A stretch of DNA of 29,207 bases from a virus. This document shows, piece by piece, positions 9,135-15,568 of the stretch. Within the stretch, counting starts at the first letter, position 1, and each line of letters starts with the position of its first letter. The DNA lies in IMG/VR virus record IMGVR_UViG_3300024261_000119, positions 1 through 29,207 of that record; one strand, given 5' to 3'. The notes below the pieces were generated by a model. It was not told the DNA's origin. It saw only the letters and a list, made by a program, of their open reading frames with translations, and searched no databases. The position numbers and the translations under genes are program-made.

Positions 9135-9201
9135 TTAATTTTTCCTTTAAATATTTGTTGTTAGGTTTATCACATTTAACATTGTAATCATAAAATAAAA
9201 A

Positions 9202-9273
9202 TCAAGCCCTACTCCATGCCATTGTATAACTTAAAACCCACCACTTATTTTCTTTAAAATACACCACCATCAT
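9202..9273 (-). CDS. Possible 23 aa Trp-rich micropeptide
   Basis: An ATG at 9273 opens MMVVYFKENKWWVLSYTMAW followed by SRA and a stop. It overlaps the last 20 bases of the 76 aa gene in another frame and fills most of the gap to the 407 aa gene. The aromatic-rich composition differs from the surrounding fibre genes. Only comparative conservation could show that it is real. Confidence 0.3.
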   Translation of the reverse strand: MMVVYFKENKWWVLSYTMAWSRA

Positions 9274-9484
9274 TATCGTTGATAACTTCTATGTCTATTG
9301 GAACAAATTTTCCCGTTGCAGCATTATAAACCAAAACATCATTATCATTTAATCCAGTTTTATTTACATCTGATAAATCTACCAGAGGAGGAACATCACC
9401 AGTACCAGAACCAGATTGTTGAGCATTAGACACTGCCGGAGAAAATACTGTATTTCCTGTGTTTCTATTAACTTGAATTGGCAT
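9254..9484 (-). CDS. Small fibre-associated protein (76 aa)
   Basis: This small acidic protein starts MPIQVNRNTGNTVFSPAVSN, has a short linker rich in Gly and Ser, then VDLSDVNKTGLNDNDVLVYN and AATGKFVPIDIEV, a pattern found near the C-terminus of many phage fibre proteins (LSDV.....DG..LVYN...G.WV). It ends NDNDGGVF. The start overlaps the stop of the upstream 194 aa gene by one base (TGATG), indicating translational coupling. It may attach to or cap a neighbouring fibre; function is not known. Confidence 0.7.
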   Translation of the reverse strand: MPIQVNRNTGNTVFSPAVSNAQQSGSGTGDVPPLVDLSDVNKTGLNDNDVLVYNAATGKFVPIDIEVINDNDGGVF

Positions 9485-10068
9485 CAGTCAGTTGTTATTT
9501 CGGGTCTAATTGTTATTACCCCTTGAATAACCCTTTCTTTTGGTTGTTCTAAATATCCACTTCCACCATCAACTATATTTATAACAGTTATTTCTCCACC
9601 AGCAACTGTTGCAGTTGCAGTTGCAGTTGTTCCGCCATCAGAAAGTGGATCAGCTATTGTAATAGTTGTAGCTTCAGTATAACCAGTACCACCATTAGTA
9701 ACTTTAATATTTGAAATAACACCATCGGAATTTACAAATGCTATAGCTGTAGCTTCATTACCATCACCACTAATACCTATTGCTGGTGTTCTTCTATCAG
9801 TTGCTTCAACATCATACAAATATTTACCAGATTTTAAGTTACTAGTCTGTTTAGGAGTTAATGCCAATGTCATATTACCTGTAACAGCATTCAATATGTT
9901 TATTGACATAAATTCCTTCACAGCAACTGATCTATAATGGCGTTTTATTTTAGATTCAAGAGTCCAGCCAGTTATATCGCGAGTACTGCCATTATTATTT
10001 AACATATTAATGTCAGCGTCCCAACTTTGACCAGCATTTATATCTTGATTCCATTTTACTGTTGCCAT
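9484..10068 (-). CDS. Structural protein with baseplate-type core and inserted GGxGY repeats (194 aa)
   Basis: Residues 1-95 (MATVKWNQDINAGQSWDADI through SGKYLYDVEAT) and the last 20 (RVIQGVITIRPEIT) form a pattern common in phage baseplate or upper-fibre proteins, where YDVE is followed shortly by a G.....P.VT strand. In this copy the two parts are split by about 75 residues with two repeats around KVTNGGTGYTEATTITIADP and VDGGSGYLEQP. The same repeat type is inserted in gp15 of this window. The gene is 15 bases from nothing recognisable upstream, and its stop overlaps the start of the 76 aa gene. Confidence 0.75.
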   Translation of the reverse strand: MATVKWNQDINAGQSWDADINMLNNNGSTRDITGWTLESKIKRHYRSVAVKEFMSINILNAVTGNMTLALTPKQTSNLKSGKYLYDVEATDRRTPAIGISGDGNEATAIAFVNSDGVISNIKVTNGGTGYTEATTITIADPLSDGGTTATATATVAGGEITVINIVDGGSGYLEQPKERVIQGVITIRPEITTD

Positions 10069-10079
10069 ACTTTATACCT

Positions 10080-10133
10080 TTATTCTTTTGGTTGAGTGGT
10101 TCTTAAGGCAACCTTTTCGTCATTTTGAGTCAT
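10080..10133 (-). CDS. Possible 17 aa peptide
   Basis: An ATG at 10133 encodes MTQNDEKVALRTTQPKE and a stop, in the 93 base gap between the 178 aa and 194 aa genes. The region upstream of its ATG is A-rich without a strong ribosome binding site. Composition is plausible for a peptide but evidence is limited to an open frame in an otherwise empty gap. Confidence 0.22.
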   Translation of the reverse strand: MTQNDEKVALRTTQPKE

Positions 10134-10161
10134 TTTTTATTTTTCTTTTTAGTATCGTTTA

Positions 10162-10698
10162 TCACCCTAATGCGATTGCCATCGTAACAGCATTTGAATC
10201 AACGGGTGCAGTTGACATTGATGTTCCATCTGCAAAAGTAATTTTATTTCCAGACATTATATGAATACCATCACCTTTGATTTGTATAACTGCTCCACTT
10301 GAACCATTTTCTTGTACATGAAATTCTATAATAGCATCTTCACTACTAGCTGATGCATCTGCAATCTTACTTGTTATCTTTGCAAATACTACCTTATCAC
10401 TATTATCATTTTCACCTTGAAACTTAATTTCTCCAATTGCATCAGAGTCAAACGGTGAAAAGGAGTTTCTGTATAAATCTAATACAGGCCCTGCAGCAGA
10501 ACTAGTATCTGTAGATATTAGTTCTAACGCTGTTCTACCTATAGTAGTGTCAGATATTGTAACTATTGAATCATCTGATTTTCTCGTATATAGCTTTTGA
10601 TCTGCAACATTCATGCAAATCTCACCAACTGCTAAATCACTAGTAGTCGGAATAGAGTTAGATGTTTCACTTCGTTTTATTTTTATAATATTTGTCAT
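10162..10698 (-). CDS. Short fibre protein with Mtd_N-like start and AVTMAIALG tail (178 aa)
   Basis: The N-terminus MTNIIKIKRSETSNSIPTTS followed by DLAVGEICMNVADQKLYTRK fits the small N-terminal domain of many phage fibres (Mtd_N-like pattern KI+RS....P....LA.GE...N..D..+Y.+). A middle beta domain follows and the protein ends SNAVTMAIALG. That nonapeptide is identical to the end of the 1150 aa fibre. I chose the ATG at 10698; an alternative TTG start nine bases upstream exists. The ribosome binding site is weak. It probably forms a tail appendage subunit. Confidence 0.75.
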   Translation of the reverse strand: MTNIIKIKRSETSNSIPTTSDLAVGEICMNVADQKLYTRKSDDSIVTISDTTIGRTALELISTDTSSAAGPVLDLYRNSFSPFDSDAIGEIKFQGENDNSDKVVFAKITSKIADASASSEDAIIEFHVQENGSSGAVIQIKGDGIHIMSGNKITFADGTSMSTAPVDSNAVTMAIALG

Positions 10699-10730
10699 AA
10701 ACAACAATCATGTTATTTGAATCAAGTTTA

Positions 10731-11063
10731 TTAGAGCCAAGAAGGCTGAGAATCACGGCTAATATGTTCCTCTGTTACAATATATTGATCTAAATTATTT
10801 TTATATTTATTGTAGAACTCTTCTGTACACCTTAAATTAACAAAGAACCCATGATAGTATTTTTTATGGTCGATGGTATACCCTCTAGCATGATACCTAG
10901 CAGGTGTCTTAATCAATTTACCAAATGGATTCAAATCATATTCAACTGTCGCAATACACCATCTTGGTTTTTTTGTTTCAACATCAACCTCTGTCAAAAA
11001 CGGAAGATAAGTCATTAAGTCTAATTCACCACGCGTACTTCTTAAAAGAAACTCTTTCCACAT
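10731..11063 (-). CDS. Hypothetical protein (110 aa)
   Basis: I do not recognise this protein. It starts MWKEFLLRSTRGELDLMTYL and contains KPRWCIATVEYDLNPFGKLI and GFFVNLRCTEEFYNKYKNNL; it is rich in aromatic and basic residues, unlike the fibre genes on either side, and looks globular and soluble. It is the first gene after a hairpin at 11110-11131 and a late-promoter octamer at 11093-11100, with AAAAGGAAAAT as ribosome binding site, so it probably has its own late transcript start. The mixed charge suggests an enzyme-like or adaptor fold rather than a fibre. Confidence 0.75.
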   Translation of the reverse strand: MWKEFLLRSTRGELDLMTYLPFLTEVDVETKKPRWCIATVEYDLNPFGKLIKTPARYHARGYTIDHKKYYHGFFVNLRCTEEFYNKYKNNLDQYIVTEEHISRDSQPSWL

Positions 11064-11092
11064 TTTTATTTTCCTTTTTAGATGTTATCAAG

Positions 11093-11100
11093 TATTTATA
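11093..11100 (-). promoter_or_regulatory. T4-type late promoter
   Basis: The minus strand carries the octamer TATAAATA between the hairpin ending the 1150 aa gene and the start of the 110 aa gene. Its downstream end is 30 bases before the ATG at 11063, a typical distance for a late phage transcript with a short leader. This is the best-placed late promoter in the window. Confidence 0.75.
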
Positions 11101-11109
11101 AGAGTAATA

Positions 11110-11131
11110 GGGGGATGTTTAAACATCCCCC
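11110..11131 (-). terminator. Perfect 11 bp inverted repeat after the 1150 aa fibre gene
   Basis: GGGGGATGTTT is followed directly by its exact reverse complement AAACATCCCCC, starting 9 bases after the fibre stop codon. The trailing sequence on the minus strand is only partly T-rich (TATTACTCTTAT), so this may be a terminator or an RNA 3'-end stabiliser. A late promoter follows at once. Confidence 0.7.
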
Positions 11132-11140
11132 TTGTCTTTA

Positions 11141-14100
11141 TTAACCAAGTGCAATTGCCATTGTTACAGCCGTTGGATCAACTTCAGTCATTGTAGGTGT
11201 CGCCCAAACTCCATCACCACGCAAGAATGTTGTATTATTAGCTGTACCTGTCGCTGACAACATTGTAGGTGTAACAACACCAGCAGAAATCTGGATGTTA
11301 GAGATTGTTCCACTAACATCACCACCAACTGCCGTATTACCAACATTGGTTGAATCCGCTGCCCATTCAGGAGCAGTTGCACCAGAGTTGATTGTCAATA
11401 CTTGACCAGCTGTACCTTTTGCAAGTCGAACATAATCAGTTCCGTTATAATACATAACGTCACCTGCTGCATCAGAACCAAGTGCAATGTGAGAACCTGT
11501 TACAGAGTTATTAGCAAGTTCAGAAGAACCGATTGCATTAGCATTGATTTGGATGTTAGAGATTGTTCCACTAACATCACCACCAACAGAAGTTCCACCA
11601 ACATCTGTAGAATCAGCAGACCATGCTGGGTCATTTGCTCCCATTGTGAGAACTTCACCAGCTGAACCTTTTGCAAGTCGAGCATAATCTGTACCATTGT
11701 AATAAAGGATATCACCACGAGCATCAGAACCCATTGCAATCTTAGTTCCATCAACTGCATTAGCTTGAATCTTAGCTGTTCGTACTGCACCATCTTGTAA
11801 CTCAGAGAATGTAACACTATTAGCTGCCAAGTCCTCTGCAACGATAATATCCAATTGGATTTTATCAGAAGTAATTGAGTTTGCACCCAATTTAGCATTT
11901 GTAATAGCACCGTCTGCAATTTCTGTAGTATCAACAGCACCAGCAGAAATCTGAATGTTAGAGATTGTTCCACTAACATCACCACCAACCGATGCATCAC
12001 CAATAGTTGTATCAGTATCATCAACGAATGAAAGTACGCCGTTACCATCGGTAGAAAGGATTTGACCATTCGTACCATCTGTTACTGCAAGTTTCGCAAT
12101 CGTAACTTGATTATCAGCAATCTTAGTTGTTGTTACTGCGTTTGTTGCTAACTTGGAGTTAGAAACAGCTGTACCAGCAATCTTATTATTTGTTACAGCA
12201 CTGTCTGCGATGTCTGCTTCGACAATCGTACCATTAACGATATGAGCTGATGTAACTGAGTTATCAGCAAGTGCATTTCCGTCAACTGAATCATCAGAAA
12301 TATGTCGTGCTTCAATTGCATCATTTTTAATATGGTCTGAATCAACAGAACGCAATGCATCATTAGAAGCATGGTCTGCCAATTTAGCAGAAGTAACTGA
12401 GTCATCTTCAAGTTTTGCTGTAGTAATATTTGCATCAACAATGCTTGCTGTTACTACTGCATTACTATCCAACTTAGCTGCTGTTACAGAATCATCTGCC
12501 AACTCTGTAGTATCAACTGCACCTGCAACAATCTGTGCATTTGAAACAGTACCAGACAAATCACCACCAACTGAAGTAGCACCAACATTTGTTGGATCAG
12601 TAATAAATGATAATACACCAGAACCATTAGTAGAAAGAAGTTGACCTGCTGAACCATCTGTAACATCAAGTTCAGTAATACCAACTGCATTCGTAGCAAT
12701 CTCTGATGTATCAACTGCGTTAGCAGCAATCTCATTTGAAGTTACAGCATTCGCATTAATCTGAATGTTAGAAACTGTTCCACTAACATCACCACCAACA
12801 GAAGTTCCACCAACGTCTGTGGAATCTGACGCCCATTCAGGAGCAGAAGCACCAGAGTTGATTGTCAATACTTGACCAGCTGTACCTTTTGCAAGTCGAG
12901 TATAATCAGTTCCATTGTAATAAAGAATATCACCAGCTGCATCACTACCAATTGCAATCTTAGTTCCATCAACTGCATTAGCTTGAATCTTATCAGTTGA
13001 AACTGCATTGTTAGCAAGTTCTGCAACTGTAATTGCATTGTTCGCAACGTCTTCAGCAACGATAACATCAAGACCTAAATGAGCAGAAGTAATAGAATTA
13101 TTAGCAATCTCTGTACCACCAACCGCACCAGCAGCGATTTTCGCATTGGTTACTTGATCGTCACCAATATTTGCTGTTTGTATTCCACCAGCAGCAATAT
13201 CACCAGTAACAATTGTTCCATCAAGAATTTTTTGTGATGTTACAGCACCATCTGCAAGTTTTGATTCAGTAAGAGAATTGTCAAGAATCTGTACAGCATT
13301 CAATTCAAGATTTTGTGCATCATCATTTCTACGGAATGAAGAATTTTGTAATTCTATATCTGTAAGAACATTAGAATAAATTTTAAAGTTTGTTAACCAA
13401 CCACTACCAGATGTTAATCCTTCACCATGAAAGAATTTAATAGTATAAGAACTTGTTGAAGTATTAGCTGGAAGAACAACAGTTGTATCAGGAAGATTTG
13501 CTGAAAGACTACCGTTTTGTCCCATATGTAGTCGGTTAGACTTCATAGCAACGACATTACGGAAATCTTCATGACTTGTATTAGAAAATCCTGTTGCAAA
13601 AGGATCAGAATTTAGTTGACTATTACCAGAACTAACAACCTTCAATGATGAATTACTCAATAATGTTACATAGTTAGCATTTGATGCATCTTGATAATGA
13701 TAAACAGGTGTTCCAGTTGTATTCAATGGAGTAGCATCAATTAAAAATGATGCACCAACATCAAAGTTCCATTTTCCTTCTGTATCTTCAACAAATGCAA
13801 CATCAGCTGTTCTTGTTACGGAAACAGTTGTAGTTGCAATATAAGAAGTAGCATAGGCTTTCTCTTCAACTTGCATACCCCATAGATAAATACCTTGAGA
13901 ACTAGTAGTTGCATAAGTATTTGAAACACCATTATCAGGACGTGCTTTCATATACAATTCTGTATCTGAATTAGCATCTGCTGTAAATGTTACTTTACAA
14001 CGATACCACCCATTCGCATATGCTTGAATTGATGCCGAGTCAACAGTTCCACCAGATGCACCAGTTTCACCAGTTGATAAGTTAAATGTTTGTGCGTATG

Positions 14101-14593
14101 TTCTACCTGTTTGGTCATTATCCTTATTGGAAAGTTCCAAAAAATTTAATTCTTTTTTCTTAGCAAATACTGATACTGTATATGTAGTTCCACTAGTAAA
14201 AGTCAAACCTTGTTGTCGAGCTGCAATGATACCAGTTGTTGTTGATGAAGCAACTAGTTGGTCAGCATTCGTTGCTCCGTCAGGTGACTTAATAGCATTA
14301 GTACTAACACTACCTGTATTGGTTAAGCTGGATGTTGTTGTAATCCACGAAGCATTACCTAAATCATGTGACTGCAAACAAGTATTTGTTGATGACTCTT
14401 CTAATAACCAACCTCTATGTCTACCAATATTAGTAGGGTCAGAAAAATAATCCTGTCTGATAGTATTTGCTGGAATGGTTTCAATCAAACCAATAGAATT
14501 AATTCTAGTAGCTGAAGAACTTCGTGAAAAATTAAGTTCAACGGGTATGATACCAGATGAATTTAATGCTAGTGTACTCTTAACTATTGACAT
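11141..14593 (-). CDS. Large repetitive tail fibre (1150 aa)
   Basis: The N-terminal 430 residues hold two probable beta-sandwich domains. The first runs from FSRSSSATRINSIGLIETI through GWLLEESSTNTCLQSHDL, PDGATNADQL and a GWYRCKVTF strand, a pattern common to phage carbohydrate-binding-type domains. The second spans about 270-430 and resembles a LamG or concanavalin-like fold. From about 440 to the end there are dozens of short units of the form NAVT..KIAD, interspersed with longer repeats SVGGDVSGT.SN.QI, GD(I/V)(L/M)YYNGTDY.RLAKG and STNGSGVLSF. This architecture builds a long trimeric fibre shaft. It ends AVTMAIALG. The ATG at 14593 follows AAAAGGA. The repeats make the gene prone to internal recombination. 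Confidence 0.88.
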   Translation of the reverse strand: MSIVKSTLALNSSGIIPVELNFSRSSSATRINSIGLIETIPANTIRQDYFSDPTNIGRHRGWLLEESSTNTCLQSHDLGNASWITTTSSLTNTGSVSTNAIKSPDGATNADQLVASSTTTGIIAARQQGLTFTSGTTYTVSVFAKKKELNFLELSNKDNDQTGRTYAQTFNLSTGETGASGGTVDSASIQAYANGWYRCKVTFTADANSDTELYMKARPDNGVSNTYATTSSQGIYLWGMQVEEKAYATSYIATTTVSVTRTADVAFVEDTEGKWNFDVGASFLIDATPLNTTGTPVYHYQDASNANYVTLLSNSSLKVVSSGNSQLNSDPFATGFSNTSHEDFRNVVAMKSNRLHMGQNGSLSANLPDTTVVLPANTSTSSYTIKFFHGEGLTSGSGWLTNFKIYSNVLTDIELQNSSFRRNDDAQNLELNAVQILDNSLTESKLADGAVTSQKILDGTIVTGDIAAGGIQTANIGDDQVTNAKIAAGAVGGTEIANNSITSAHLGLDVIVAEDVANNAITVAELANNAVSTDKIQANAVDGTKIAIGSDAAGDILYYNGTDYTRLAKGTAGQVLTINSGASAPEWASDSTDVGGTSVGGDVSGTVSNIQINANAVTSNEIAANAVDTSEIATNAVGITELDVTDGSAGQLLSTNGSGVLSFITDPTNVGATSVGGDLSGTVSNAQIVAGAVDTTELADDSVTAAKLDSNAVVTASIVDANITTAKLEDDSVTSAKLADHASNDALRSVDSDHIKNDAIEARHISDDSVDGNALADNSVTSAHIVNGTIVEADIADSAVTNNKIAGTAVSNSKLATNAVTTTKIADNQVTIAKLAVTDGTNGQILSTDGNGVLSFVDDTDTTIGDASVGGDVSGTISNIQISAGAVDTTEIADGAITNAKLGANSITSDKIQLDIIVAEDLAANSVTFSELQDGAVRTAKIQANAVDGTKIAMGSDARGDILYYNGTDYARLAKGSAGEVLTMGANDPAWSADSTDVGGTSVGGDVSGTISNIQINANAIGSSELANNSVTGSHIALGSDAAGDVMYYNGTDYVRLAKGTAGQVLTINSGATAPEWAADSTNVGNTAVGGDVSGTISNIQISAGVVTPTMLSATGTANNTTFLRGDGVWATPTMTEVDPTAVTMAIALG
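11381..11429 (-). repeat. 49 bp direct repeat inside the 1150 aa fibre gene, copy 1
   Basis: These 49 bases are identical to 12851-12899 and lie in the same reading frame, encoding a shared piece of LAKGTAGQVLTINSGA. Similarity continues with scattered changes for about 50 more bases. A third, more diverged copy lies near 11640-11700. Confidence 0.9.
12851..12899 (-). repeat. 49 bp direct repeat inside the 1150 aa fibre gene, copy 2
   Basis: Identical to 11381-11429. The two copies are 1470 bases apart, a multiple of three, so crossing over between them would remove 490 codons in frame. Confidence 0.9.
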
Positions 14594-14607
14594 ATTCTTC
14601 GATCCTT

Positions 14608-14765
14608 TTAAATTTTAGGGTATTTAATTTTAATTGATTGTCGCTTTACCACTAAAGCAGATGTTTCCAATTTGGAAGCATCGAGATTTTGTATTACACC
14701 TAAAGATAGTTTATATATTCTTACATATTGTCTCGAATATATTCTTTGACTACATCCTTACTCAT
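14608..14765 (-). pseudogene. Frameshifted small gene, probable accessory-protein remnant
   Basis: An ATG at 14765 encodes MSKDVVKEYIRDNM and stops at 14721. In another frame an open stretch without ATG (14757-14608) reads RIYKLSLGVIQNLDASKLET and then SALVVKRQSIKIKYPKI. The end closely resembles AKRQAVKLKYPKS, the end of the accessory protein at 24438-24767. Joining the two frames near the middle would give a small helical protein of about 50 aa. It lies between the 99 aa accessory gene and the 1150 aa fibre. It may be a decayed gene or a sequencing error. Confidence 0.45.
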
Positions 14766-14816
14766 ACCAGAACCTTCATCAATATACTATAGTCATTTTC
14801 TACCATTTATGTTCTT

Positions 14817-15116
14817 TTAAGGCTTACGATGAGCAGCTTTAACAGATGCAATATGTGCTTGATAAACAGTCATACCTTGTTCACCAATCATTTCTAGTTG
14901 TTCTGACCATATACCATAACCACCATCTGCCATTTTTGCAGTACGCTTTTCTTCCCATGATTTTTCTGGTACAACATAAGGCGTTGGTGTATTGCCAGCG
15001 TCAATCCATTCTTGAATCATTACCCTATGGCGATTACCCATGTCATCAGGAACAAATACATTATCGTTGACTTGATAACTGCCATCTTCCTGTAGTGCTA
15101 CTTTTGCGATTTCCAT
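14817..15116 (-). CDS. Small fibre-accessory protein (99 aa)
   Basis: This protein starts MEIAKVALQEDGSYQVNDNV and ends with YGIWSEQLEMIGEQGMTVYQ followed by AHIASVKAAHRKP. It is clearly paralogous to the 103 aa protein at 15248-15559: both share a .VA/IQLQEDGSY N-terminus, a GNRH..M motif, K.R..ADGGYG and a C-terminal QLEM.GEQG....AHI..VK. The C-terminal pattern also recurs more loosely in the accessory proteins at 19874-20263 and 22317-22721. Its location after a lost fibre gene suggests a role in folding or attaching the distal fibre. That role is inferred. Confidence 0.75.
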   Translation of the reverse strand: MEIAKVALQEDGSYQVNDNVFVPDDMGNRHRVMIQEWIDAGNTPTPYVVPEKSWEEKRTAKMADGGYGIWSEQLEMIGEQGMTVYQAHIASVKAAHRKP

Positions 15117-15150
15117 TATTTTTCCTTATTAATTAATAGTTAATAGTATT

Positions 15151-15246
15151 TTAGTGTCTTGCGTCAACAAGTATCCAGCAAGTGTCCGTCCCATCCCTAC
15201 TGAGCACGACTGCGGCCCCTGCTGTTCCGGCCCCTGCATTTAAAAT
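15151..15246 (-). pseudogene. C-terminal remnant of a lost fibre gene
   Basis: A frame without start codon encodes ILNAGAGTAGAAVVLSRDGT followed by DTCWILVDARH and a stop. The gap is otherwise empty and is more G+C-rich than its flanks. The last residues (VDARH) recall the end of the 497 aa fibre (ADSRH). It fits the tail end of a former fibre gene that once preceded the 99 aa accessory gene and was replaced upstream by recombination. Confidence 0.5.
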
Positions 15247-15247
15247 C

Positions 15248-15559
15248 CTATACAGGTTTAGGGTGATTAGTTTTAACTGTCTGAATGTGAGCCATAAATG
15301 CTACCTCACCTTGCTCACCGAACATTTCTAACTGTTCTGACATGGTTCCATAGCCACCATCGGCAATAGACTTGAGTCGTTTGTCGAGCCAAGTTTCTAC
15401 ATAAGTTTCTACATAAAGCGCGACAGGCAAAACAGTTGCTCCATCAGCTATGTCCTCCAATACCATCTTATAGTGCCGATTGCCTGGGGAATTAGGCACG
15501 TTCAAATCATCGGCTGTGTAACTACCATCTTCTTGTAATTGTATTTTTGTGAAATTCAT
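15248..15559 (-). CDS. Small fibre-accessory protein (103 aa)
   Basis: This paralogue of the 99 aa protein starts MNFTKIQLQEDGSYTADDLN, has GNRHYKMVLEDI in the middle and the C-terminal stretch YGTMSEQLEMFGEQGEVAFM, then AHIQTVKTNHPKPV. Residues about 50-58 repeat VETYVET, a small tandem duplication visible in the DNA. It starts 9 bases after the stop of the 497 aa fibre, so it forms a fibre-plus-accessory pair. A chaperone or attachment role is likely from position, not shown by sequence. Confidence 0.75.
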   Translation of the reverse strand: MNFTKIQLQEDGSYTADDLNVPNSPGNRHYKMVLEDIADGATVLPVALYVETYVETWLDKRLKSIADGGYGTMSEQLEMFGEQGEVAFMAHIQTVKTNHPKPV

Positions 15560-15568
15560 AAGTGTCCT

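Noticed and set aside
10091-10115. Possible hairpin GGTTG/CAACC in the gap before the 194 aa gene
   Set aside because: The 5 bp stem with a loop of about 14 bases and no T tract is too weak to call.
11402-12644. Long open frames on the plus strand and alternative frames within the 1150 aa gene
   Set aside because: They are shadows of the repetitive coding sequence, with composition (for example Leu-rich runs) typical of out-of-frame translation and no ribosome binding sites.
11381-12899. Regularly spaced repeats as a possible CRISPR array
   Set aside because: The repeats are in frame within a fibre gene, unevenly spaced and translate to shaft repeats.
14594-14816. A tRNA in the gap before the 1150 aa fibre
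   Set aside because: No cloverleaf with a TTC loop and acceptor stem could be drawn; the gap is better explained by a broken small gene.
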